Below, one piece after another: positions 33,133-41,560 of a stretch of DNA of 64,000 nt. The stretch is from Jidongwangia harbinensis. GTDB taxonomy: Bacteria; Actinomycetota; Actinomycetes; Mycobacteriales; Micromonosporaceae. Below the pieces are notes generated by a model. The model was not told the DNA's origin and ran no database searches. It saw only the letters and a list, made by a program, of their open reading frames with translations. The stretch is from the NCBI RefSeq assembly GCF_020216025.1, contig NZ_JAIWNC010000012.1, positions 124,001-188,000 on the forward strand, read 5' to 3'. The first letter of the stretch is position 1; each line of letters begins with the position of its first letter. Both the position numbers and the translations under genes were made by a program.

Positions 33133-33628
33133 CCAGCAACCTCTCCAGCCGCAGCAGGGCGATCTTGCGGAGCTCGTCGGCCACCACCGCCCGCTCGGTG
33201 GCCTCGTCGTGGCCCAGCCGCTCGGTCGCCGCGGCCAGGATCTCGGCACTGCTCCGCCCGCTCGCGAAGATCAGGAACACATGCCCGAACCGTTGCTCGT
33301 ACGCCCGGTTCGCCGCCACCAGCGCCGCCGCGGTGGTCTCGTCGGCGCTGCTCGCCGCGGCCGACTGCTCGCGCCGGGACCAGGCCGCGTCGGCCGACCC
33401 GCCGGTCGCCCGCTCCCCGATCCGGGGATGCGCGGACAGCCCGTCCAGCACCTCGGCCCAGCTCAGCCCGCGCGACGCCGCGTCGGCCGCGGCCACGATC
33501 GCGGTACGCGACGGGTACGGCCGGCCCGTCTCGATCGCGGCGCCCCACCCCGCGGCCGCACAGCAGGCGTGCAGGTCGGCGCGCAGCCGTTCGGCGGGAG
33601 CCGAGTTGAACGCCTCCACCTGATCCAC
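33119..33628 (-). CDS. uraD: 2-oxo-4-hydroxy-4-carboxy-5-ureidoimidazoline (OHCU) decarboxylase
   Basis: A 169-residue helical enzyme giving S-allantoin from OHCU. The catalytic HPRIGE motif (LSAHPRIGERA) lies near residue 67, and the conserved NRAYEQRFGHVFLIFASGRS near 105 holds the substrate-binding Arg and Gly. GTG at 33628 (MDQVEAFNSAP) follows a GAGGGGG ribosome site. It is the first gene of the purine operon. Only 76 bases separate it from the hrpB stop, so the operon promoter must lie there or transcription reads through. Confidence 0.94.
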   Translation of the reverse strand: MDQVEAFNSAPAERLRADLHACCAAAGWGAAIETGRPYPSRTAIVAAADAASRGLSWAEVLDGLSAHPRIGERATGGSADAAWSRREQSAAASSADETTAAALVAANRAYEQRFGHVFLIFASGRSSAEILAAATERLGHDEATERAVVADELRKIALLRLERLLDAGG

Positions 33629-33704
33629 GCCCACCCCCTCGTCGCCGATCAAGTCAAGCAAACCGTCGCCGTGCCACGCACCCCTTCGCCGGACATTTCT
33701 CCGG

Positions 33705-36473
33705 TCAGCGGGCGCGCCGGTTGGTCCGCCGGGTCGGCTCGGCCGTGGTCGGATCCTCCGGCCACGGATGCTTCGGGTACCGCCCCCGCAACTCCGCCCG
33801 CACCTGCGGATACCCGACCGCCCAGAACGACGCCAGGTCCCGGGTCACCGCCACCGGCCGCCCGGCCGGCGACAGCAGGTGCAGCAGCACCGGCACCCGC
33901 CCGTCGGCCAGCCGCGGCGCCGCCCGCCACCCGAACGCCTCCTGCACCTTCACCGCCAGCACCGGCGCCGCCGGATCGGCGTAGTCCACCCGCACCCGCG
34001 ACCCGCTCGGCACCGGCAGCCGTTCCGGCGCCACCTCGTCCAGCCGCCCGGCCACCGACCACGGCAGCAACCGCCGCAGCGCCGACACCACGTCGATCCG
34101 CGCCAGGTCGGCCCGCCGCCGCGCCCGGTCCAACGGCAGCCAGTCACCGGCCGCGTCGAGCAGCGCGTCGTCGTCCACCGCCGGCCACGGCTCGCCCAGC
34201 GCCGCCCGGGCGAACGCCATCCGCTCCCGCACCTCGGTCGCCGCCCGGCTCCAGCTCAGCAACGACAACCCGTCCCGGCGCAACCCGTCCAGCAACGCCG
34301 CCCGCACCGACGCCGGGTCCGGGTCGTCGAGCCGCCGTTCCGCCAGCACGATCGAGCCCAGCCGTCGTACCGACCGCGCCACCACGTCACCGTCCACCCA
34401 GCCGATCTCGCTGCCGGCGGTGCGTAACGTCGCCGCGGCCTGGAGCGCGGTCGCCTCGTCCAGCGGCGCGGCACTGCGGATCCGCGCGGTGCGTGCCCCG
34501 GCCGCGCGGTCCGCGTCCGCCACGGCCAGCCAGGGCGTCCCGGCCAGGCCGCTGCCCGGCGCCAGCTCCGCGGCGGTCCCACCCACCATGAGGTACGCCG
34601 ACCCGCCCGGATCCCGCACCCGCGCCACCCGCTCCGGGTACGCGAGCCCCACCACCAGCCCCGCCGCCAGATCATCACTCCAGCCACCCCGGTCGCCGCT
34701 GCCTTCACCCCGATCCGCGCCACCCCGATCCGCGCCACCCCGATCCGCGCCACCCCGATCCGCGCCACCCCGGTCCGCGCCACCCCGGTCCGCGCCACCT
34801 CGATCCGCGCCACCCCGGTCCGCGCCACCCCGATCCGCGCCACCTCGATCCGCGCCACCTCGATCCGCGCCACCTCGGTCCGCGCCGCCCCGGTCCGCGC
34901 CACCTCGGTCCGCGCCGCCCCGGTCCGCGCCACCTCGATCCGCGCCACCCCGGTCCGCGCCACCCCGATCCGCGCCACCCCGGTCCGCGCCGCCCCGGTT
35001 CAGGGCCTCGGTCAGCCGTCGTACCTCTGCGCGCCATGCCCCGTCGCGGTCGTTGCGGGCCCGCCGCCATACCGCGACCAGGTCGTCCCCGGCCGCCCGG
35101 GTGTCGTCCAGCAGCGCCACCACCTCGGCCGCCCGCCGCGCACCCACCGCGTCCGCGCCGTCCAGCAGTGCCCGGGCCAGGCGCGGATGCAGGCCGACGT
35201 CGGCGAGCGCCCGCCCGCGCGCCGTCACCCGCCCGCCGGAATCCACCGCGCCCAGATCGCGCAGCGTGCCGAGCGCGGTCTGCAGCGCACCGGCCGGCGG
35301 CGCGTCCGGCAGGCTGAGCCCGCGCCCGTCCGGATGCCCCCACAGCGCGAGATCCAGCACGAACCCGGTCAGATCCGCCGCCGCAATCTCCGGCTCCGGC
35401 CGCGCCGGCAGCCGCTCGTGCTGCGCCGCCGACCAGCACCGGTACGCCCGCCCCGGCGCCTCCCGCCCGGCCCGACCGGCGCGCTGCTCCGCCGCGGCCC
35501 GCGACACCGGCACCGTGACCAGCGCCCCCAGCCCTCGGGTGTGATCCATCCGCGGCACCCGGCTCAGCCCCGCGTCCACCACGGCCCGCACGCCCGGCAC
35601 GGTCAGGCTGCTCTCCGCCACCGCCGTGGCCAGCACCACCCGCCGCCGCGGCCCGGGACGCAGCGCCGCGTCCTGCACACTGCCCGACTGCCGCCCGTGC
35701 AACGACACCACGTCCGCGTCGACGCCGTGCAGCCGCCCGGCCACCGCCGCGATCTCCCCCGCCCCGGGCAGGAACGCCAGCACGTCCCCGTCCGCGAGCG
35801 CCCGCCGCACGGTCGCGGCGACATGGTCGAGCAGCCGCGGATCGACCCGCAGCCCGTGCGGCGGCGCCACCGGTGCCGGCGGCGGGGACCAGACCACCTC
35901 CACCGGGTACGTCCGCGCGAACGCGGTCACCACCGGGGCCGGCTCCGTCCCGCCGAGCAGATCCGCCAGACGCTCCGACTCGGCCGTCGCCGACGTGGCG
36001 AGCACCCGCAGATCGGGCCGGAGCGCGGCGCGTACCTCGATCAGGAACGCCAGCGCCAGATCGGAGTCGAGATGCCTCTCGTGGCACTCGTCCAGGATCA
36101 CCACCGCGGTACCCGCCAGCTCCGGGTCCCGCTGCAACCGGCGTACCAGCACGCCGGTGGTCACCACCTCGACCTCGGTGTCCCGGGACACCCGGCGGTC
36201 ACCGCGGACGGCGTACCCGATCCGGCCCCCGACCGGCTCACCCACCAGGTCAGCCATCCGCCGGGCGGCGGCCCGGGCGGCCACCCGCCGCGGCTCGGCC
36301 ACCACCACCCGCGCCCGCGGCCCACCCGCCAGAGCCGGCGGCACCAGCGTGGTCTTCCCGGTCCCCGGCGGCGCCACCAGCACCGCCACCCCGGCGTCGG
36401 CGAGGGCCCCGACCACGGCCGGCAGCACCTCCCGCACGGGCAGATCCGGCAGAGCGTCCGCAGCGATCAACAC
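33705..36473 (-). CDS. hrpB: ATP-dependent helicase HrpB with internal pentapeptide repeat insertion
   Basis: About 922 residues of DEAH-box helicase. Walker A APPGTGKTT lies near 38, the Walker B DECH box (VVILDECHERHLDSD) near 126, the SAT motif (LATSATAESERL) near 160, and the motif VI-like AAAEQRAGRAGREAPG near 327. The C-terminal HrpB domain ends YPKHPWPEDPTTAEPTRRTNRRAR, a hallmark of the family. Residues about 493-587 are 19 copies of RGGAD, absent from typical HrpB. The bacterial role is uncertain; some HrpB proteins act on RNA. GTG at 36473 is the most plausible start. Confidence 0.93.
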   Translation of the reverse strand: MLIAADALPDLPVREVLPAVVGALADAGVAVLVAPPGTGKTTLVPPALAGGPRARVVVAEPRRVAARAAARRMADLVGEPVGGRIGYAVRGDRRVSRDTEVEVVTTGVLVRRLQRDPELAGTAVVILDECHERHLDSDLALAFLIEVRAALRPDLRVLATSATAESERLADLLGGTEPAPVVTAFARTYPVEVVWSPPPAPVAPPHGLRVDPRLLDHVAATVRRALADGDVLAFLPGAGEIAAVAGRLHGVDADVVSLHGRQSGSVQDAALRPGPRRRVVLATAVAESSLTVPGVRAVVDAGLSRVPRMDHTRGLGALVTVPVSRAAAEQRAGRAGREAPGRAYRCWSAAQHERLPARPEPEIAAADLTGFVLDLALWGHPDGRGLSLPDAPPAGALQTALGTLRDLGAVDSGGRVTARGRALADVGLHPRLARALLDGADAVGARRAAEVVALLDDTRAAGDDLVAVWRRARNDRDGAWRAEVRRLTEALNRGGADRGGADRGGADRGGADRGGADRGGADRGGADRGGADRGGADRGGADRGGADRGGADRGGADRGGADRGGADRGGADRGGADRGGADRGGADRGEGSGDRGGWSDDLAAGLVVGLAYPERVARVRDPGGSAYLMVGGTAAELAPGSGLAGTPWLAVADADRAAGARTARIRSAAPLDEATALQAAATLRTAGSEIGWVDGDVVARSVRRLGSIVLAERRLDDPDPASVRAALLDGLRRDGLSLLSWSRAATEVRERMAFARAALGEPWPAVDDDALLDAAGDWLPLDRARRRADLARIDVVSALRRLLPWSVAGRLDEVAPERLPVPSGSRVRVDYADPAAPVLAVKVQEAFGWRAAPRLADGRVPVLLHLLSPAGRPVAVTRDLASFWAVGYPQVRAELRGRYPKHPWPEDPTTAEPTRRTNRRAR
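34711..34995. repeat. 15-bp coding minisatellite (19 copies) inside hrpB
   Basis: Nineteen in-frame 15-bp units occupy 285 bases and encode (RGGAD)n on the minus strand. Units vary only at a few positions (CGATCCGCGCCACCC, CGGTCCGCGCCACCC, CGGTCCGCGCCGCCC), which suggests recent slippage expansion. The repeat lies between the helicase core and the HrpB C-terminal domain. Confidence 0.95.
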
Positions 36474-36663
36474 CCGGCCAGTCTCCCGCACGGCCGACGC
36501 GCACCCGCCCACCCCCTTTCGCGCCCGCACCGCTCGCCCGCGCTGTCCGCCCGCAGGCACCGCCGGCCTCCAGGCACCGCCCGCTCACGTGCCGCCCGCC
36601 CTGTCCCACATCCTTTCGCGCACTGTCGTCCTTCGCGGCCGGGTGATCAGGCTGTTGGCGGTG

Positions 36664-36717
36664 AGCGGCGATGTTGCGCAGCTGTGGTCCACATGGCGAC
36701 CCGAAGTCCACAAGATC
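36664..36717. repeat. Inverted degenerate repeat unit flanking array 2
   Basis: This is the counterpart of 6863-6915, with the same blocks AGCGGCGA, CAGCTGTGGTC and ACAAGATC in the same order and spacing to within one base. Its reverse complement aligns with the 61-bp unit (GACTTCGGGTCG...ACCACAGCTG). It also contains TGGTCCACA, one base from the actinobacterial DnaA-box consensus. This is probably coincidental. Confidence 0.7.
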
Positions 36718-36757
36718 GGCGCGCCTGACCGCGTGAAGTCAGCGCCGGCCAACCACC

Positions 36758-37062
36758 CGTGTCGAGCCGAGGCGCGCAGCGCACCACAGTTCCCCACGCC
36801 GCTCGGACGCCTACACCCGCCGTGCGAAGTTCGGGCACCCAGCGCACCACAGTTCAACACGCGGCCCGGACGCCCAACCGCCGTGCGAAGTTCAGCCACC
36901 CACCGCACCACAACTCCCCACGCCACCCGAACGCCCAACCGCCGTGCGAAGTTCAGCCACCCAGCGCACCACAGTTCAACACGCCGCCCGAACGTCCACC
37001 CGCCGTGCGAAGTTCGGGCACCCAGCGCACCACAACTCCCCACGCCGCCGGCTCGCCCCGCG
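36758..37062. repeat. Array 2 of 61-bp CGTG repeats (five units), in a 0.7-kb gene-free stretch
   Basis: Units start at 36758, 36821, 36882, 36943 and 37004, with spacings 63, 61, 61 and 61. The core is CGTGCGAAGTTCGGGCACCC, then AGCGCACCACAGTTC and AACACGCC. It matches array 1 in period, starting CGTG, and the block GGGCAC.CAGCGCACC. It sits between hrpB and the GGDEF-EAL gene, both on the minus strand. Apart from the inverted unit at 36664, the rest of 36474-37149 shows no gene. Confidence 0.9.
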
Positions 37063-37149
37063 TCACGGCTCCGCGTCGAAGTGCCGGCTCGCGGCCAGCA
37101 CGCCCCCGCCGCGCGAAACGCCGCACACACCCCCGCCCATCCTAGGAGG

Positions 37150-39510
37150 CTAGGTGTGAGCGCCTTCGGTGTGTGAACGCGGCGCCGGCGCCCACGGCAC
37201 CTCACCCCGTTTCGTCCCCACCAGCTGGTGGACGGGCACCGGCTGGCCGAACAGGTACCCCTGCCCGAAGTGACACCCGAGCTTCGCCAGCGCCCGCCCC
37301 CGCCCGGGCGTCTCGATGCCCTCGGCGACCACCGCCACGTTCAGGTCCGCGCAGATCCCCACCACCGACCGCAGCAGCACGCCGGCCCGTTCCGGCGCGA
37401 TGTCCACGTCGGTGAGGGTGGAGTCGAGCTTGACGATGTCCACCGGCAGCGAGTGCAGCTGCGCCAGCGCGTTGTAACCGCTGCCGAAGTCGTCCAGGGC
37501 GATCCGCACCCCGTACGCGCGCAGTCGCGCCGCCACCGTGGCCGCGCGGGGCAGGTCGGGAATGCGGCGGGTCTCGGTGATCTCCACGACCAGCCGGGAC
37601 GGGTGTACCGCGTGCCGCTCGACGGCCCGGAGAACCGCGTCCTCCAGGCCGTCCTGGCCGAGCCGGGCCGCGGACACGTTGACGTGCACGTCGATCGGCC
37701 GCCCGTACGTGTTGGCCAGCGTCGCCGCGTCGGCACACGCCCGGTCCAGCACGAAGTCGTCGATCGCGGCGACCAGTCCGGTCCGTTCGGCGACCGTGAC
37801 GAACACGTCGGGGTCGACCGGGCCGACCACCGGATCGGTCCAGCGGGCCAGGGCTTCGACGGCCACCGTGGCACCGTCGGAGAAACGCACGATCGGCTGG
37901 TAGTACACCTCGAACCCGGCGGCCGCGGGACTGCCGGCCAGCGCCTGGGCGAGCAGGTGCGGCAGATCGACGTGCGGGCCTCCGTCGGCGCCGCCGGCGT
38001 ACCGGGCCAGGGTGCCCTTGCCGTGCCGCTTGCTCGCGTACATCGCGGCGTCGGCGCGCCGGAGCAGCGTGTCGGCGTCGAGGGTGCGGTCGGACGGTTC
38101 GGGCACCACCAGGCCGATGCTGGCGCCGACGCCGACGGTGTGGCCGTCGATGACGAACGGGTGGCGCAGCGCGGCCAGCATCCGGTGCCCGGTCGGCTCG
38201 GCCTCGGCCGGATGGTGTTCCAGCAGCACCGCGAACTCGTCGCCGCCGAGCCGGGCCACCAGATCGTCCGGAGGTACGCAGCCGACCAACCGTTCGCCGA
38301 TGGCGCGCAGCAGCCGGTCCCCGATGGCGTGCCCGAAGCTGTCGTTGATGAGTTTGAAGTCGTCCAGGTCGGCGAAGAGCAGGGCGACCGGCCGGCCGTC
38401 CCGGCGTTGCGCCTCGAGCGCGCCGACCAGCCGCTCGTGGAACAGCGCCCGGTTCGCCAGCCCGGTGAGCGGGTCGTGGTACGCCTGATGGCGCAGCCGC
38501 TGCTGCCCCTCGGACACCCGGGCGAGCAGGACCGTGTTGTCGACGATGGTGAACATCTGCCGGGCCACCACCAGCCCCAGGCCGAGCCACCCGAGGTACG
38601 CCTCGTACGAGTTGAGCGGGCGGCCGGTGCCGGTGCGTACCGCGATCACCACACCGGTGGCGATCACCGGCACGTACGGCAGCAGCAGGTGCATCCACTC
38701 GGCGTCGGCGCCCCGGTTCACCGGTTCGCCGGCGGGCAGCGGCGGGTGCAGGGCGGCGAGGCCCATCAGGGCGGCGCCGAGTACGAAGCCGGCGGACTGC
38801 ACCGGCGTCATCGCCTCGCCGGGCACCTGGAGCAGCCGGACGGTGTCGGAGACGCCGAAGGCCAGCAGCGCGGCGATGATCAGCTGGAGCACGGTACGGA
38901 CCCCGGGCACCGTCGGCCGGGTGATCAGCAGCAACACGGCCATGGTGACGAGCACGAGGTCGGCGAGCGGGTACGCGGCCGCGACGCCGACCGTGTACGG
39001 GCTGTCCCCGGCCTGCTGGAACAGCCGCCCCGGCACGGTGGACCAGACCAGCGCCACCAGCGACGCGGCGATCATCACGCTGTCGATGACCAGCACGACG
39101 AGGTCCCGCCGGCTGGACGTGGGCACCGGACGGGGTGCCGCCGCGGCGCCGGCCAGCAGCGCCAGCAGCACACCGAACGGCAGGACCAGGAACCCGACGT
39201 CGGCGTTGGTGGCCGTGGTGGACCGGTCGGGGTCGAGGACGTCCTGCACCACCCACCAGAGGCGCTGCACCGCCCACCCGGTGAGACCGGCCCCGAGGCA
39301 GCGCCGCCACAGCCGTCCGACCGTACCGTGGCGGTGTGCGGTGGCCAGGCAGATGGCCGCCGCGGCCGCGCCCGCCAGGAACTGGGCGGTGTCGATGTAG
39401 AGCCGCTGGGCGGAGCCGGCCGGGACGGCGGTCTCGCCCACCGCGATGACGGCGGCGACCAGCGCCAGCGTCACGGGCAGGCGCACCGTGAGTTGCCGTC
39501 CCGTCGTCAT
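37150..39510 (-). CDS. Membrane GGDEF-EAL protein (c-di-GMP synthase/phosphodiesterase)
   Basis: About 786 residues. The N-terminal 310 residues hold about eight hydrophobic helices, forming a MASE-like sensor. The GGDEF domain has intact RLGGDEFAVL near 418 and DLDDFKLINDSFGH near 375. The four residues at the inhibitory I-site read PPDD rather than RxxD, so product feedback is probably lost. The EAL domain has VAVEALARW near 551, NVSAARL, VVEITETRR, ALDDFGSGYNAL, IVKLD and VVAEGIET, all catalytic positions present. Both activities are therefore possible. ATG at 39510 is used; GTG at 39513 is adjacent. Confidence 0.93.
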   Translation of the reverse strand: MTTGRQLTVRLPVTLALVAAVIAVGETAVPAGSAQRLYIDTAQFLAGAAAAAICLATAHRHGTVGRLWRRCLGAGLTGWAVQRLWWVVQDVLDPDRSTTATNADVGFLVLPFGVLLALLAGAAAAPRPVPTSSRRDLVVLVIDSVMIAASLVALVWSTVPGRLFQQAGDSPYTVGVAAAYPLADLVLVTMAVLLLITRPTVPGVRTVLQLIIAALLAFGVSDTVRLLQVPGEAMTPVQSAGFVLGAALMGLAALHPPLPAGEPVNRGADAEWMHLLLPYVPVIATGVVIAVRTGTGRPLNSYEAYLGWLGLGLVVARQMFTIVDNTVLLARVSEGQQRLRHQAYHDPLTGLANRALFHERLVGALEAQRRDGRPVALLFADLDDFKLINDSFGHAIGDRLLRAIGERLVGCVPPDDLVARLGGDEFAVLLEHHPAEAEPTGHRMLAALRHPFVIDGHTVGVGASIGLVVPEPSDRTLDADTLLRRADAAMYASKRHGKGTLARYAGGADGGPHVDLPHLLAQALAGSPAAAGFEVYYQPIVRFSDGATVAVEALARWTDPVVGPVDPDVFVTVAERTGLVAAIDDFVLDRACADAATLANTYGRPIDVHVNVSAARLGQDGLEDAVLRAVERHAVHPSRLVVEITETRRIPDLPRAATVAARLRAYGVRIALDDFGSGYNALAQLHSLPVDIVKLDSTLTDVDIAPERAGVLLRSVVGICADLNVAVVAEGIETPGRGRALAKLGCHFGQGYLFGQPVPVHQLVGTKRGEVPWAPAPRSHTEGAHT

Positions 39511-39573
39511 CACCGCCCGCTGAGAGTCGTCGGCAGCTGGAGGGTCCGTGACCGCGGGGACGGCCGTATCCGG

Positions 39574-39613
39574 CGCTGGTGTACCAGTGGAGCGCTCCAG
39601 TGGAACACCAGCG
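39574..39613. repeat. Dispersed inverted-repeat element, copy B
   Basis: A 40-bp inverted repeat with two mismatched pairs, sharing ACCAGTGGAGCGCTCCA with copy A (27775) and the GGAACACCAGCG arm with copy C (42754). It lies between two minus-strand genes, 111 bases after the PP2C stop and 64 bases before the GGDEF-EAL start. Confidence 0.85.
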
Positions 39614-39723
39614 CGGTGCGGAACATCGCAGCTGGGCCGCGGCTCGCCGGTCCGCGACCGGAGTAAGGTACCGCAGCCTGCCCTTTCGGCAAGTGGCCCG
39701 GACGGGTGGCGCGCCGGAGCGAC

Positions 39724-40446
39724 TCAGTCGCCGGGCAGCAGGTCCGCGACGATCACCGTGATGTTGTCCGGTCCGCCGCCCTGCAGCGCCAGGTCGAGCA
39801 GCCGGTCGGCGCAGGTCTGCGGGTCCGGCTGGGCGAGCATCTCGCCCTCGATGTGCTCCGGCGGCACCACGGTGGTGAGGCCGTCGCTGCACAGCAGCCA
39901 GCGGTCGCCGGGCTCGGGCTCCACGATGACGTACGACGGGGAGACCGGCTCGCCCTGCAGCGCCTGCGTGACCACCGCGCGCCGCGGGTGCCCGGCCGCC
40001 TCCTCGGGCCGGATCAGGCCCTGGTCGACGAGCATCTGGACGTAGGTGTCGTCCTTGGTGAGCTGGTTGAGCCGTCCGTCGCGCAGAAGGTAGGCCCGGG
40101 AGTCGCCGACGTGGGCCAGTGCCGCCCGCTCGCCGGAGAAGATCACCGCGGTCAGCGTGGTGCCCATGCCCTGCAGGGCGGGCTCTCCGGCGACCTTCTC
40201 GGCGATCCGGCCGTTCGCCACTTCCAGCGCTTTGTGCAGCGCGTCCATCTGGTGCTCGTTGTCGATCGCCACGTCCAGCGACACCATGGCGTCGACCGCG
40301 ATGCGGCTGGCGACGTCACCGGCGGCCATCCCGCCCATGCCGTCCGCGACCACCAGAAGTCGCTCACCGGCGTAGAAACAGTCCTGGTTGGTGCTCCGGA
40401 CGTGTCCTTGGTCGGTGACAGCCGCCCACCGCAGGTGCAAGGTCAT
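39724..40446 (-). CDS. PP2C family serine/threonine phosphatase
   Basis: A 240-residue PPM phosphatase, close in size to the catalytic domain of PstP/Stp1. Motifs are RSTNQDCFYAGERLLVVADGMGGMAAGD (metal Asp and Gly), GMGTTLTAVI, ALAHVGDSRAYLLRDG, LLCSDGLTTVV and GGPDNITVIVADL. No membrane anchor is present, so it is cytoplasmic. ATG at 40446 opens MTLHLRWAAVTDQG. It is downstream of a multi-TM protein and an anchored solute-binding protein on the same strand, suggesting a sensing module that ends in dephosphorylation. Confidence 0.93.
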   Translation of the reverse strand: MTLHLRWAAVTDQGHVRSTNQDCFYAGERLLVVADGMGGMAAGDVASRIAVDAMVSLDVAIDNEHQMDALHKALEVANGRIAEKVAGEPALQGMGTTLTAVIFSGERAALAHVGDSRAYLLRDGRLNQLTKDDTYVQMLVDQGLIRPEEAAGHPRRAVVTQALQGEPVSPSYVIVEPEPGDRWLLCSDGLTTVVPPEHIEGEMLAQPDPQTCADRLLDLALQGGGPDNITVIVADLLPGD

Positions 40447-40537
40447 GGCGTGCAGCCTGCCAGGTCCGGTCCACCCTGTCTGCACGTGGTATGCGGCGCG
40501 CCGCAGATGGCGTCAGTGAAAACGTTGTCAGTGCACG

Positions 40538-41560
40538 TCAGGCCGGTTGTCGGGGACGGCCGAGGCAACGCGGGTCGACGGCCGCGGTCCGGCGGGTGGG
40601 TGCCACCCACTCCAGTGCGGACGCCTCGACCGGCCATCCGCGGACCGTCACGACGCTGTCCGGCGGTCGGACCGGCTGCGGGCAGAGCGTCTTGGAGCGC
40701 AGTTCGTCGTTGGGTACGAACGTGACCTCGCCGCCGCGGCGCAGCACGGTGGTGGAGGTGTCGTCGACCGCGATGAGTTGCCCGCGGATCACCTGCACCG
40801 GTCCGTTCCGCGGGCCCACCTCGACCGCGCTGTCCGGCAGCACCGGCGCGCGCAGGAACACCACGCCGACCACGATCGGGGCGACCAGCGCCGCGCCCAC
40901 GGCCGGCCAGTGCGTGGCGAAACGGGCGGCCCACGGCGGCACCGGCCCGGTGAGCAGCGGGCCGAGCAGCGGCGGCAGGCCGAGCAGCAGCGCGGTGCCG
41001 ATCTCGCCGGCCGCCAGCGCGTCCCGGACGCCCGGCCACATGAACCACCAGACCAGCGCGCCCACCAGAATCGGCACGCCGACGGTGATCCAGAGCATCA
41101 GCAGGCGCTCGGCGTGGAACCGTTGCACCGCGGTCAGGCCCATGATGGACACCACGAGCATGAGCAGCACCGGCAGCAGGCGCAGCTGCCAGGTGAACCC
41201 GGCCAGCACCGCGGCGACCAGCACCACCCAGTCCGGCATCCGCAGCGCGGTCACCGCGAGCAGCGAACGGCCCGCCTCGGTGGGCGTGCTGACCAGCAGG
41301 ATGCCGCCGAGCACCCGCATCACCAGGATGACCGCCGGTACGGTCCAGATCAGCGTGATGAACAGGGCGCTGATCATGCCGAGCGGGTTCACGTACTGCA
41401 CCAGCAGCAGCATCGTCGGCAGGTCCTGGCGGCTCAGGTACCACAGCCGGAGGACGAGCAGCGCCAGCGGGAACGCGGGCAGCACGGTGAGCAGCCAGTT
41501 CAGCTGGGCCCGCCGGCGCCGGGGCGGGATCCCGCCGCCCTTGACGTAGATGTCGGTCAC
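40538..41560 (-). CDS. Multi-TM membrane protein, GlnX-like candidate
   Basis: A 340-residue protein with seven to eight hydrophobic helices between residues 20 and 245. A C-terminal beta-rich domain follows (VQVIRGQLIAVDDTSTTVLRRGGEVTFVPNDEL), ending in a Cys-containing tail. A basic cytoplasmic N-terminus (IPPRRRRAQ) precedes the first helix. GTG overlaps the stop of the solute-binding-protein gene by four bases. No transporter motif is seen. By position it resembles GlnX of the mycobacterial glnX-glnH-pknG operon, but I cannot show homology from sequence alone. Confidence 0.6.
   Translation of the reverse strand: MTDIYVKGGGIPPRRRRAQLNWLLTVLPAFPLALLVLRLWYLSRQDLPTMLLLVQYVNPLGMISALFITLIWTVPAVILVMRVLGGILLVSTPTEAGRSLLAVTALRMPDWVVLVAAVLAGFTWQLRLLPVLLMLVVSIMGLTAVQRFHAERLLMLWITVGVPILVGALVWWFMWPGVRDALAAGEIGTALLLGLPPLLGPLLTGPVPPWAARFATHWPAVGAALVAPIVVGVVFLRAPVLPDSAVEVGPRNGPVQVIRGQLIAVDDTSTTVLRRGGEVTFVPNDELRSKTLCPQPVRPPDSVVTVRGWPVEASALEWVAPTRRTAAVDPRCLGRPRQPA

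Noticed and set aside
34420..35544. Plus-strand protein rich in SAPPR repeats
   Set aside because: It is the antisense reading of hrpB, whose helicase motifs are clear on the minus strand.
36664..36717. DnaA boxes or a replication origin (TGGTCCACA, AAGTCCACA)
   Set aside because: Only two imperfect boxes occur, the counterpart at 6863 lacks them and no dnaA, dnaN or gyrase genes are near.
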